A DNA stretch of 61,125 bases, from NCBI GenBank assembly GCA_036377415.1, contig DASUYK010000135.1, positions 1-61,125 on the forward strand, in the 5' to 3' direction. This stretch comes from DASUPK01 sp036377415 (GTDB taxonomy: Bacteria; Actinomycetota; Thermoleophilia; Solirubrobacterales; 70-9). The translations under genes were made by a program, and so were the position numbers. Below are positions 1 to 8,253 of the stretch, piece by piece; the first letter of the stretch is position 1; each line of letters begins with the position of its first letter. The notes under the pieces were generated by a model. That model had not been told where the DNA came from, made no database searches, and saw only the letters and a program-made list of their open reading frames with translations.

Positions 1-192
1 CGCAAGCACGCCGGCAAGGTCTGCGTCTGCGAGCTCGTCCCCCTGTTCGACCTCTCCCAGCCGACCGTCTCCCATCACCTCAAGGTCTTGCGTGAGGCCG
101 GGATCGTCGGCTCCGAGCGCCGCGGCCTCTGGGCCTACTACTACGTCAATCCCGACTCATTGAAGGAGCTGAGCGCATGGCTGAGCAGCTGA
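1..192 (+). CDS. ArsR/SmtB-family metalloregulator, 5' end missing
   Basis: The frame is open from the first base, so the N-terminus lies outside the window. The visible 63 residues hold the end of a winged helix: a CVCEL metal-site motif, then the recognition helix (SQPTVSHHLKVLREAGIV) and the wing (RRGLWAYYYVN). The paired Cys in CVCEL is the As(III)-binding arrangement known in ArsR. The 3' end overlaps the start of arsM by 16 bp, so the two are surely co-transcribed and ArsR is the likely arsenite-responsive repressor of this operon. The promoter and operator are not visible. Confidence 0.9.
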   Translation, partial: RKHAGKVCVCELVPLFDLSQPTVSHHLKVLREAGIVGSERRGLWAYYYVNPDSLKELSAWLSS

Positions 193-974
193 AGTCCGAG
201 AACGAGGTTCGCGAGGCGGTCCGAGACCGATACGCCGAGGCGGCGCGCGCCGCGGACACCGGTGCGTCGGCGAGCTGCTGCGGTGACTCCGGCTGCGGCT
301 GCGGCTCCACCTCCGCGGTGATCCCGGAGGAGCAGCTCGGGGCATTCGGCTCGGCGCTGTACTCCGGGAGCGAACAGGACGCGCTTCCCGACGCGGCGAA
401 GCTCGCCTCGCTCGGCTGCGGGAACCCAATTGCGGTCGCCGAGCTCAAGGAGGGGGAAACCGTCCTCGATCTCGGATCCGGCGGCGGCATCGACGTTCTC
501 CTCTCCGCCCGCCGCGTCGGCTCGACCGGGAAGGCGTACGGCCTGGACATGACCGACGAGATGCTCGAGCTCGCCCGACGCAACCAACGCGAGGCGGGGG
601 TCGAGAACGTCGAGTTCCTCAAGGGGACGATCGAGTCGGTCCCGCTGCCGGACGATTCCGTCGACGTGATCATCTCCAACTGCGTGATCAACCTCTCCGC
701 GGACAAGCGCGCGGTGTTCCGCGAGGCCGCGCGGGTGCTCGGGCCGGGCGGCCGCTTCGCGGTCACCGACATCGTCGCCGACCCCGAGATGGACGAGGAG
801 ACGCGGCGCGACCTGGCGCAGTGGACCGGCTGCATCGCCGGAGCGCTCACCGAGGACGAGTTCCGAAGCGCGCTGCTCGCCGCGGGGTTCGAGGACGTCG
901 AGATCCGGGAGACACACCGGGTCCACGACCAGGCGGGCTCCGCGATCGTCCGCGCGAGGGTCCCGGCGGCGTGA
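177..974 (+). CDS. arsM: Arsenite S-adenosylmethionine methyltransferase ArsM
   Basis: A 265-residue class I SAM-dependent methyltransferase that methylates As(III) in the cytoplasm. The SAM-binding motif VLDLGSGGGID is near residues 96-106. All three cysteines expected for arsenic binding and disulfide cycling are present: C81 (LGCGNP), C169 (SNCVIN) and C219 (WTGCIAG). A Cys/Gly cluster near residues 34-43 may be an additional thiol site. The ATG at 177 is embedded in the arsR end, and the stop overlaps the next start (GTGA at 971), so arsR, arsM and the diiron oxidase form a translationally coupled operon. Family assignment is firm; volatile or methylated products are inferred from the family. 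Confidence 0.95.
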   Translation: MAEQLKSENEVREAVRDRYAEAARAADTGASASCCGDSGCGCGSTSAVIPEEQLGAFGSALYSGSEQDALPDAAKLASLGCGNPIAVAELKEGETVLDLGSGGGIDVLLSARRVGSTGKAYGLDMTDEMLELARRNQREAGVENVEFLKGTIESVPLPDDSVDVIISNCVINLSADKRAVFREAARVLGPGGRFAVTDIVADPEMDEETRRDLAQWTGCIAGALTEDEFRSALLAAGFEDVEIRETHRVHDQAGSAIVRARVPAA

Positions 975-1798
975 CCACCGCCCTGACGCTGAAGGACCCC
1001 GAGCAGCTCTATCTCGACTGGGAGCACGCCCACTGGGCCTCCCAGGACATCGACCTGAGTCGCGACCCGGCCGACTGGGCCGGGCTCGCGGACGGGGAGG
1101 GTGAGCTCCTCCACTTCGCCCTCAGCTCGCTGATGGTCGCCGAGGAGCGGATCTCGACCCAGTTCTGCGGCCTGGTCCTCGCCCAGGACGACGAGGAGGA
1201 GGGGAGCTACCTCTCCACCCAGCTCGTCGACGAGGTGCGCCACATGCAGTTCTACGCGCGCTTCCGGAACGAGGTGATCGCCGACCCGGCGGCGATCGCC
1301 GCTCACGTCGCCCGCGCCCGCGGGGTGCTGGGCGAGGCGTTCGAGCGGGTCTTCGACCACGCGTTGGTGAGCGCCCACGACCGGCTCCGCCTGGACCCCG
1401 GCGACCGCGAGGCGAAGATCCGGTTCGTGACGATCTACCACATGGTGATCGAGGGCACGCTCGGCCTGACCGCGTCGCACTTCATCCTCGGCTACCTCCG
1501 CGACCACGACCTGCTGCCGGGGTTCGTCGACGGCTACGGCCGGATCGGGGCCGACGAGCAGCGCCACATCGCCTATGGCACCTGGTTCCTGCGGGAGGCG
1601 GTGACCGCGGAGCCGGCGGCGGCGGCCGTGATCCGCGACCAGATTCGCGAGCTGCTCCCGGCGGTGGCCGAGTCGGTCTCGCCGCCGGACGAGGGAGCCT
1701 GGGAGGTGCTCGGCGTGGAGGAGGGCGCGCTCGCCGAGTTCGCCGTCGGGGCGCTGAACCGACGCCTAGCGCTGATCGGCGCGCCGCTGGACGCATAG
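971..1798 (+). CDS. R2-like ligand-binding oxidase (R2lox) family diiron/MnFe protein
   Basis: Starting at GTG 971 (GTGA overlap with arsM) gives 275 residues of an all-helical ferritin-like protein. Putative metal ligands follow the R2lox spacing: E58, E88 with H91, E161, E196 with H199. The tyrosine five residues before the third Glu (Y156), which in R2lox forms an ether crosslink to a valine, is present; the partner position three residues after E58 is Ile61 instead of Val. Family proteins are Mn/Fe oxidases with a bound fatty acid and unknown physiological substrate. Co-translation with arsM suggests a role in arsenic stress, which is inference. A longer reading frame extends upstream inside arsM, but nothing supports using it. 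Confidence 0.82.
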   Translation: MTTALTLKDPEQLYLDWEHAHWASQDIDLSRDPADWAGLADGEGELLHFALSSLMVAEERISTQFCGLVLAQDDEEEGSYLSTQLVDEVRHMQFYARFRNEVIADPAAIAAHVARARGVLGEAFERVFDHALVSAHDRLRLDPGDREAKIRFVTIYHMVIEGTLGLTASHFILGYLRDHDLLPGFVDGYGRIGADEQRHIAYGTWFLREAVTAEPAAAAVIRDQIRELLPAVAESVSPPDEGAWEVLGVEEGALAEFAVGALNRRLALIGAPLDA

Positions 1799-1860
1799 GC
1801 GAACCTGAACGTGCGTTTACAGGTGCGCGTTATCCGCTCGCCCTGCGAGTATTCGATTCG

Positions 1861-2766
1861 ATGCTCTGCGCCGCGATCGACATCGGCTCGAACACGACGC
1901 GGCTGCTCGTCGCCGAGCCCCAGGAGGGCCAGCTCCGCAAGGTGATGGAGCAGCGCGCCTACACGAGGATCGGCAAGGGTGCGAGCAAGGGGGGCAAGAT
2001 CACGGCCGAGAAGATCGCCGAGGTCGCAGAGGCGGTCACCACCCAGGTGCGGCTCGCGCACGAGATGGGCGCCGAGGTGATCAAGACCGTGGCGACGGCG
2101 GCGATCCGAGAGGCGAAGAACCGCGACAAGGTCGTCAAGGAGATCGAGGAGGCCGCCGGGGTCGAGGTGCAGGTCCTGGACGAGGAGGAGGAGGGACGGC
2201 TTGCGTTCCTCGGCGCGACCAAGTCACTGGGCCACCCGGTCGAGGGCATGGTCGCCGTCGTGGACGTCGGGGGCGGCTCCTCCGAGGTGATCTACGGGGC
2301 GATCGCCGATGGGGTGACCGAGGTGAAGTCCTTCAAGATCGGCTCTGGTTCCCTGGCCGAGGACCACCTCGAATCCGACCCGCCCTCGGCGGCCGAGATC
2401 CGAGGGCTGCGGGATCACATCTCCGACTTCTTCGAGGAGATCGAGCTCGAGCAGCCCGACCAGGCGGTGGCGGTGGGCGGGAGTGCGACCTCGCTTCGCA
2501 CCCTGGTGGGCGCGGTGCTCGAGTACGAGACGCTCGAGCGGGCGGTCCGCGTCCTCTTGAGCGACGAGATCTACGAGGTGGCGAAGCGCTTCGAGCTCGA
2601 CTCCCGCCGGGTGAAGCTGCTGCCCGCCGGGGTCCTGCTGCTCGAGAAGTTCTCGCAGATGCTCGGCCAGCCGCTCCAGATCGGCAAGGGCGGCCTGCGC
2701 GAGGGGATCATCCTCACCCTGCTGAACGGGGACCTCGACGGCTCCCGCGAGAAGCTCGCCGCCTAG
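1861..2766 (+). CDS. Ppx/GppA-family phosphatase (exopolyphosphatase-like)
   Basis: 301 residues of the ASKHA-fold Ppx/GppA family, of the short type lacking a C-terminal HD domain. Two signature loops are clear: AIDIGSNTTRLLV at the N-terminus (phosphate 1) and VVDVGGGSSEVIYG near residues 130-143 (phosphate 2). The family hydrolyses polyphosphate or pppGpp. The location, 3 kb ahead of CHAD genes, ppk1 and a phosphate transporter, favours polyphosphate. It starts 62 bp after the R2lox gene and converges with the exporter operon. No ribosome site is visible before the ATG. Confidence 0.9.
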   Translation: MLCAAIDIGSNTTRLLVAEPQEGQLRKVMEQRAYTRIGKGASKGGKITAEKIAEVAEAVTTQVRLAHEMGAEVIKTVATAAIREAKNRDKVVKEIEEAAGVEVQVLDEEEEGRLAFLGATKSLGHPVEGMVAVVDVGGGSSEVIYGAIADGVTEVKSFKIGSGSLAEDHLESDPPSAAEIRGLRDHISDFFEEIELEQPDQAVAVGGSATSLRTLVGAVLEYETLERAVRVLLSDEIYEVAKRFELDSRRVKLLPAGVLLLEKFSQMLGQPLQIGKGGLREGIILTLLNGDLDGSREKLAA

Positions 2767-2767
2767 G

Positions 2768-3616
2768 CTAGGCGGAGCTCCTGGCGTAGAGCCGGGTCGT
2801 CAATGGCAGGAAAACGGCGGTAAGCCCGGCCGCGACGGCGAGCACTATCGCTGTGTCACTCCCGGCGGGCTCGCCGGCCATCAGGTCGCGGCAGGCGCTG
2901 ACCAGCACCGATATCGGATTGGCGTTGACGAACGCCTCGAGCCCCGCCGGCAGAGTGTCCGGGTCGACGTAGACGTTGCTGAGGAAGGTGATCGGGAAGA
3001 TGCTCATGAACCCGGCGTTCATCACCGCGTTCGGCGAGCGCATCAGCAGGCCCATCGTCGTGAATACCCAGGAGAGGCCGAAGGCGAAGAGCACGACGAG
3101 CATGACCGCCGCCAGCACCCCCGGGACGCCGGCCTCGGGCCGGAAGCCCAGGATCAGGCCGACCACCATGATCACCGTCGCGGCGACCAGGTAGCGGACG
3201 CTGTCTCCCAGCAGGGCGCCGAGGAGCGGAGCCGAGGGCCAGATCGGCAGAGACCGGAACCGGTCGACCACGCCCTTGGTCAGGTCCGTGTTGATCGCGA
3301 CCCCCGAGTACACGGTCGTGAACGTGACGGCGACGACGAGGACGCCGGGCATGATGAAGTCGCGGTACGCGCCGGTCGACCCCGCGATCGCGCCGCCGAA
3401 CAGGTAGGTGAACATGAGCACGAACATCACCGGCGTGATCGTCACGTCGAGCAGCTGCTCCGGCACGTGCTTCACCTTCAGCATCCCCCGCCAGCCGAAC
3501 GTGAGCGCGGCCGAGAGCGGGCTCGCTCCGGGCGGACGCGAGGAAGCGAGTGTCTTCTGCAGGTCGGGCTCCCGCAGGTTCAGGGTCTGGGCGGATTGGG
3601 TCTCGGGAGTGCTCAT
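2768..3616 (-). CDS. ABC-2 type exporter permease (DrrB-like)
   Basis: 282 residues with about six hydrophobic helices and the ABC-2 membrane fold. Segments such as DLTKGVVDRFRSLP and the NPISVLVSACRDLMAG region resemble daunorubicin-type (DrrB) permeases. Its ATG overlaps the stop of the ATPase gene by 4 bp (ATGA), so the two subunits are made together. The substrate cannot be told from sequence; such pairs usually export a hydrophobic compound or lipid. No TetR-type regulator lies beside it. Confidence 0.9.
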   Translation of the reverse strand: MSTPETQSAQTLNLREPDLQKTLASSRPPGASPLSAALTFGWRGMLKVKHVPEQLLDVTITPVMFVLMFTYLFGGAIAGSTGAYRDFIMPGVLVVAVTFTTVYSGVAINTDLTKGVVDRFRSLPIWPSAPLLGALLGDSVRYLVAATVIMVVGLILGFRPEAGVPGVLAAVMLVVLFAFGLSWVFTTMGLLMRSPNAVMNAGFMSIFPITFLSNVYVDPDTLPAGLEAFVNANPISVLVSACRDLMAGEPAGSDTAIVLAVAAGLTAVFLPLTTRLYARSSA

Positions 3617-4635
3617 GCTGCCCGCTCCTCCTGGATCGTGGTCTCTTCCCCTTCGGTCGCCCCGTCCTCGGCCACGTGGCCAGTGAGCGCGAGGAACACT
3701 TCGTCGAGACTGGGCTGTCCGAGCGAGAAGTTCGCGACATCGATGTCCGCGCGGATCAGCTCGCCCACCACCTCAGCGGCCATGTCCGCGCTCCCGCACG
3801 GCGCGGACAGGGCGGCGGGATCGGACTCGAAGTGGACCTCGGTCTCGAGGATGCGCGCGAGGATCGGCTCCGCGCTCGGGCGCTGCTCGGGATCGAGCAG
3901 GCGGACGTGGAGCGCGCCGGAGCCGACCGAGGCCTTGAGCTGGGCGGGGGTGCCCTCGGCGATCACGCGGCCGTGATCGATCACTGCGATCCCGTCGGCG
4001 AGCTGGTCCGCCTCGTCAAGGTACTGGGTGCAGAGCAGGACCGTGGTCCCTGCATCAGAGAGGGCTCTGACGATGTCCCAGACCTGGTTCCGTGAGCGCG
4101 GATCGAGCCCGGTGGTGGGCTCGTCGAGGAACATCAGCTGGGGAGTGACGACGATGCTGGCGGCGATGTCGAGCCGCCGGCGCATCCCGCCCGAGAAGGT
4201 CTTCGCCAGCCGTCCGCCGGCGTCGGCGAGCCCGAAGGCCTCGAGCAGGTCATCGGCGCGGGCTTTCGCCTCCGCGCGCCCGTAGCCGAGCAGCCGGCCG
4301 ATCAGGATCAGGTTCTCCCGACCGGTCAGGTCCTCGTCGACCGAAGCGAGCTGGCCGGTGAGGCTGACTGCGCGGCGCACCTCCCCGGCCTCGCGGACGA
4401 TGTCGTGGCCGAGGACGCGAGCCTCGCCACCATCTGGCCGGATAAGTGTCGCGAGCATCCGGATCGTCGTCGTCTTGCCGGCGCCGTTCGGTCCGAGGAT
4501 CCCGTAGACGCTCCCGCGGCGAACCGCGAGATCGACGCCGCAGACGGCCTTCGTCTCGCCGAAGGACTTCTCGAGGCCGGTTGCCTCGATCGCAAGTGCG
4601 GATTGCATGGTCATCGTCACCCCTGTGTCGCTCAC
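3613..4635 (-). CDS. ABC exporter ATPase (DrrA-like)
   Basis: 340 residues with every ABC ATPase motif: Walker A (LGPNGAGKTTT), Q-loop (SLTGQLASVDEDLTG), signature (FSGGMRRRLDIA), Walker B with catalytic Glu (LMFLDEPTTGLD) and a switch-region Q (LLCTQYLDEAD) where His is common. The C-terminal ~100 residues match the DrrA regulatory extension. It is paired with the permease at 2768-3616. The start is uncertain: GTG 4635, or ATG 4614 preceded by AGGGGTG. The first block of the divergent spacer up to the CHAD gene presumably holds the promoter. Confidence 0.93.
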   Translation of the reverse strand: MSDTGVTMTMQSALAIEATGLEKSFGETKAVCGVDLAVRRGSVYGILGPNGAGKTTTIRMLATLIRPDGGEARVLGHDIVREAGEVRRAVSLTGQLASVDEDLTGRENLILIGRLLGYGRAEAKARADDLLEAFGLADAGGRLAKTFSGGMRRRLDIAASIVVTPQLMFLDEPTTGLDPRSRNQVWDIVRALSDAGTTVLLCTQYLDEADQLADGIAVIDHGRVIAEGTPAQLKASVGSGALHVRLLDPEQRPSAEPILARILETEVHFESDPAALSAPCGSADMAAEVVGELIRADIDVANFSLGQPSLDEVFLALTGHVAEDGATEGEETTIQEERAA

Positions 4636-4775
4636 TTACTTCTCTAGGACCGCGCGGGACGGGGAAACTCATCGGTCCGGATCATCCCGGCCGGTTCTCC
4701 GCAGATCGATCGGTCGCCTGATCGTAGTGAACCCCTTACCTCGGCCCTCGATTTGGCGACACTGGCCCCTCGCGG

Positions 4776-4781
4776 TACGGT
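4776..4781 (+). promoter_or_regulatory. -10 element TACGGT before the first CHAD gene
   Basis: TACGGT ends 13 nt before ATG 4795 and no Shine-Dalgarno sequence lies between, so the mRNA would have a leader of at most a few nucleotides. No clear -35 is seen. Confidence 0.45.
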
Positions 4782-4794
4782 GTCCCACCCGCAG

Positions 4795-5280
4795 ATGGCG
4801 AAGCCGAAGCCGATCCAGGACCTCTCAGTAGACGATTCCTACGCCGAGGCGGCGGCCAAGATCGTCGCGGTCCGAGGTGCCGAGCTCACCGAGCACGGCC
4901 GGGACGTGCTCGACACGGGCGACATCGAGCGGGTCCACGACATGCGGGTCGCGACCCGGCGGCTGCGCGCCGCACTCGAGATCTTCGAGCCCTGCTTCGA
5001 GCCGAAGCCGCATCGGCAGACGCTCAGAGAGGTGAAGCGCCTCGCGGACGCCCTCGGCGAGCGCCGCGACCGCGACGTCGCGATCGCCGCCCTCCACGCG
5101 TTCAACGACCAGATGCCGGCACCCGACCGCCGCGGGGTCTCGTCCCTGATCGAGCGTTTCCGCGACGAGCAGTCCGAGGCGAATGCCGGACTCGCTCCCC
5201 TGGTCGAGACCCAGAATCTGACCGCGCTTGGACAGAGCATCGATGAGCTGGTCGCCGGCGCGCGCGGAACCACGGCGTGA
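4795..5280 (+). CDS. CHAD-domain protein, N-terminal-half type
   Basis: 161 residues from ATG 4795; a TTG 42 bp upstream is open but less likely. It contains one copy of the CHAD helical-bundle motif, VHDMRVATRRLR, with H48, R51, R55, R56 and R58, followed by an LGERRDRDV segment. CHAD domains bind polyphosphate through these conserved basic residues. A complete CHAD domain has two such half-bundles; here the second half is encoded by the next gene, overlapping by 4 bp (GTGA). The pair sits directly upstream of ppk1, so a polyphosphate-binding or granule role is likely. Confidence 0.85.
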   Translation: MAKPKPIQDLSVDDSYAEAAAKIVAVRGAELTEHGRDVLDTGDIERVHDMRVATRRLRAALEIFEPCFEPKPHRQTLREVKRLADALGERRDRDVAIAALHAFNDQMPAPDRRGVSSLIERFRDEQSEANAGLAPLVETQNLTALGQSIDELVAGARGTTA

Positions 5281-6026
5281 AGGCGCGACCGGTCAAGAAG
5301 CTCGATCCTGGCCGCTCGCTCGGCGAGAACGCGGCGCGGATCGTGCAGGTGAGGCTCGACGAGATGCTCGCGCTCGCGCCGAAGGCGCTCGACGGGAAGG
5401 TCAGGGCCCAGCACGACATGCGGATCGCGGCGAAGCGGCTTCGCTACGTCCTCGAGGTGACCGGCTTATGCTTCGGGAGGCCCGCCGATACGGCGCGCCG
5501 ACGGGCGCGGGACCTCCAGGACATCCTCGGCGAGATCCACGACTGCGACGTGATGCTCCCCCGGGTCCGGGCGCATCTCGAGGAGCTCCAGCGGAGCGAC
5601 GCCGAGGCGGTGCGGGCGCGCGCGAACACCGCCCCCGACCTCGACCCGAGGCTCGCCGCACGGGCTCCGAACCGGACCGCCTATCGGGGCCTCGACGTCC
5701 TTGCGGTCTACCTCGAGGCTCGCCGCCGGCTGCTCGACGACCGCTTCAAGGCCTTCTGGGAGCGGCAGGAGGAGGCCGGGACGTGGGTGCGGCTCGAGCG
5801 GGCCGTCGATCGCCACCTCGAACGCGCGCGCGAGGCGCGGCGGGCCGAGAGGGCGGCCGAGAAGGCTCGCACCGAGGCCGAGGCGGCTGCTCGCGCCGCT
5901 CGCGAAGCCGAGATGCAGGCGGAGCGGGCACGGCGTGATCGCGAGCGAGCCTCCACGGAGGCCGAGCGCCAGCAGCGGCGCGAGCCCCCGAACGGTGCTC
6001 CCCCCGCCGCTATCGTGGGTGCATGA
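5277..6026 (+). CDS. CHAD-domain protein, C-terminal-half type with charged helical tail
   Basis: 249 residues from GTG 5277, coupled to the preceding CHAD gene. Residues 20-120 carry the second CHAD motif (QHDMRIAAKRLRYVLE, H46) and an ILGEIHDCDV segment. The last ~80 residues are an Ala/Glu/Arg-rich stretch predicted to be a long helix or coiled coil. Its stop overlaps ppk1 (ATGA at 6023). Either the two proteins pair to rebuild one polyphosphate-binding CHAD domain, or a single ancestral gene was split. The overlap and good coding quality on both sides argue against a simple sequencing frameshift but do not exclude it. Confidence 0.85.
   Translation: MKARPVKKLDPGRSLGENAARIVQVRLDEMLALAPKALDGKVRAQHDMRIAAKRLRYVLEVTGLCFGRPADTARRRARDLQDILGEIHDCDVMLPRVRAHLEELQRSDAEAVRARANTAPDLDPRLAARAPNRTAYRGLDVLAVYLEARRRLLDDRFKAFWERQEEAGTWVRLERAVDRHLERAREARRAERAAEKARTEAEAAARAAREAEMQAERARRDRERASTEAERQQRREPPNGAPPAAIVGA
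6011..6016 (+). promoter_or_regulatory. -10 element TATCGT before ppk1
   Basis: TATCGT lies 6 nt before ATG 6023 inside the end of the CHAD gene and matches the leaderless layout seen elsewhere in the window. ppk1 may therefore be transcribed both from the operon and from its own start. Confidence 0.4.
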
Positions 6027-8212
6027 CCGACGAGCTCGCTCAGACGACGGCTGAATCGAGCAGTCCGGCGGCGGGCGGCGGCGCGACGGCTGCGCCGGAG
6101 TCGGTTCCGGTGAAGCCGGTCGAGATCGAGCTCAGCGACCCGTCGCTCTACTTCAACAGGGAGCTCTCTTGGCTCGACTTCAACGACCGCGTCCTCCAGC
6201 TCGCGGAGGACCCCCAGGTCCCGCTGATGGAGCGGGTCAACTTCTGCGCGATCTACCAGGACAACCTCGACGAGTTCTTCATGGTCCGCGTCGCCGGCCT
6301 CCATGACCACGTCGAGAGCAAGATCGACGCGCGCGGGGCCGACGGGATGGCCCCCGCCCAGGTGATCGACCTGCTCCGCGACCGGGTGATCGCCCTCCGC
6401 GGACGGCTCACCCGCTGCCTCGAGGACGAGATTCAGCCGGCCCTGGCCGAGCACGGGATCAGGATCATCTCGCTGGACGACGCAAACGAATCGGAGCGGC
6501 AGGAGGTCGAGCACCTGTTCACGAGCCAGGTGTTCCCCGCGCTGACCCCGCTGGTGATCGGTCGCGGCCGTCCCTTCCCGTACATCTCGAACCTGTCGCT
6601 CAGCATCGGCGTCCTGCTTCGGAACCCCGAGAAGGACGAGGAGGTCGGAGCGCGGGTGAAGGTCCCGACCGAGCTCCTCCGCAGGTTCCTCTCGATCGGC
6701 GACGGCCTCACCTTCGTTCCGCTCGAGGAGGTGATCGCCGCCAACCTCGACGACCTGTTCCCGGGGATGGAGATCGTGCACCACTCGCTCTTCAGGGTGA
6801 CCCGCGACACCGACTACGACGTCTCCGACGAGGCCGACGACCTGCTGCTCGCGGTCGAGGAGGAGGTTCGCCGGCGTCGCTTCGGCGAGGTCGTCCGGCT
6901 CGAGGTCTCGCCGGACATGGAGCCTCGCCTCCGCGACCAACTGGTCGAGGTGATGGACCTTGAGGATCGCCAGGTCTACGAGGTCCCGGGGCTGCTCGGG
7001 ATAGACGATCTCGGCGACATCGTCTCGGTACAGGGCTTCCGCGAGCTCCGCTACTCCCCGTGGAAGGGGGTGTCCCCGCCGCAGCTCCAGCAGGGCAGCC
7101 GCACCCAGCGCGAGGTGGACGTCTTTGGGGCGATGCGGAAGGGCGACATCCTCGTTCATCACCCCTACGACTCCTTCGCGGGGACGGTCGAGCGGTTCGT
7201 GCGCCAGGCGGTCGAGGACCCGAACGTCCTCGCGATCAAGCAGACGGTCTACCGGACCAGCGCTGACTCCCCTCTCGTGCCGGGGCTGATCGAGGCCTCG
7301 GAGCGGGGCAAGCAGGCTGTCTGCCTGGTTGAGCTGAAGGCGCGCTTCGACGAGAGCGCCAACATCCGCTGGGCGAGGGCGCTGGAGGAGTCCGGCGTTC
7401 ACGTCGTCTACGGCATCCCCGGGCTGAAGACCCACGTCAAGTGCATCCTGGTCGCGCGCCGGGAGGGGGACGGGGTCCGGAACTACGTCCACATCGGCAC
7501 CGGCAACTACAACCCGAAGACGGCGCGGATCTACACCGACTTCGGTCTGTTCACCGTCAACCCGGAGATCGGCGACGACATCGCCGAGATGTTCAATTAC
7601 CTGACCGGCTACGCGCGTCCCACCGGCTACCGGGAAGTGCTGGTGGCGCCGTTCAACCTGAAGGATGGGATCGTCGGCGAGGTCGACCGGACGATCGAGG
7701 CGCACACCCCCGAGCGACCGGCCCGGATCAGGATGAAGATGAACTCGCTGCTCGATCCACCCTGCATCCGGGCGCTCTACCGTGCCTCGCAGGCCGGCGT
7801 GAAGGTGGATCTCAACGTCAGGGGGATCTGCGCGCTGCGGCCCGGGGTCGAGGGGGTCTCGGAGAACATCCGGGTCGTCTCGATCGTCGGACGTTTCCTC
7901 GAGCACTCCCGGATCTACTCATTCGAGCGGCCGGACGAGACCCGTGTCTACATCGGGTCCGCCGACCTCATGCCCCGGAATCTCTACAACCGGGTGGAGC
8001 TGGTCACTCCGGTGGAGGACTCCTCGAACCGCGGCCAGCTCACCGAAGTCCTCGACCGCGCGTTTGCCGACAACAGCAGCGCGTGGGAGCTCGGCGGCGA
8101 CGGCGCCTGGTCGCGCCGGGCATCCGACGGAGACGAGCCGAGAAGCCTCCAGCGAGAGCTGTTCAAGTGGCACGCCGAGCGATCCGAGGCCGCCGCCCGG
8201 TCCGCCCTCTGA
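6023..8212 (+). CDS. ppk1: Polyphosphate kinase PPK1
   Basis: 729 residues, the usual PPK1 length, catalysing reversible transfer of ATP gamma-phosphate to polyphosphate. The N-domain begins FNRELSWLDFNDRVLQLA. The catalytic phospho-histidine lies in LKTHVKC (H471), and the second conserved His is in FLEHSRIY of the C-terminal phospholipase-D-like domain; VHIGTGNYNPKTARIY is a further signature. A 35-residue low-complexity N-terminal extension is present. With the CHAD pair upstream and the DUF47/Pit pair downstream it forms a phosphate-storage module. Confidence 0.97.
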   Translation: MTDELAQTTAESSSPAAGGGATAAPESVPVKPVEIELSDPSLYFNRELSWLDFNDRVLQLAEDPQVPLMERVNFCAIYQDNLDEFFMVRVAGLHDHVESKIDARGADGMAPAQVIDLLRDRVIALRGRLTRCLEDEIQPALAEHGIRIISLDDANESERQEVEHLFTSQVFPALTPLVIGRGRPFPYISNLSLSIGVLLRNPEKDEEVGARVKVPTELLRRFLSIGDGLTFVPLEEVIAANLDDLFPGMEIVHHSLFRVTRDTDYDVSDEADDLLLAVEEEVRRRRFGEVVRLEVSPDMEPRLRDQLVEVMDLEDRQVYEVPGLLGIDDLGDIVSVQGFRELRYSPWKGVSPPQLQQGSRTQREVDVFGAMRKGDILVHHPYDSFAGTVERFVRQAVEDPNVLAIKQTVYRTSADSPLVPGLIEASERGKQAVCLVELKARFDESANIRWARALEESGVHVVYGIPGLKTHVKCILVARREGDGVRNYVHIGTGNYNPKTARIYTDFGLFTVNPEIGDDIAEMFNYLTGYARPTGYREVLVAPFNLKDGIVGEVDRTIEAHTPERPARIRMKMNSLLDPPCIRALYRASQAGVKVDLNVRGICALRPGVEGVSENIRVVSIVGRFLEHSRIYSFERPDETRVYIGSADLMPRNLYNRVELVTPVEDSSNRGQLTEVLDRAFADNSSAWELGGDGAWSRRASDGDEPRSLQRELFKWHAERSEAAARSAL

Positions 8213-8238
8213 CCCGGTTCATCGGCAGAGGCTCCTGG

Positions 8239-8244
8239 TAGGTT
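8239..8244 (+). promoter_or_regulatory. -10 element TAGGTT before the DUF47 gene
   Basis: TAGGTT lies 9 nt before GTG 8254 with no ribosome site between, which fits a leaderless transcript for the DUF47-Pit operon. Confidence 0.5.
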
Positions 8245-8253
8245 GGCGCCGCC

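Noticed and set aside
5708..7906. Long minus-strand open frame (over 700 codons) opposite ppk1
   Set aside because: It is antisense to a clear PPK1, shows Arg/Asp/Val-rich low-complexity composition and no domain; high GC removes stop codons on the opposite strand.
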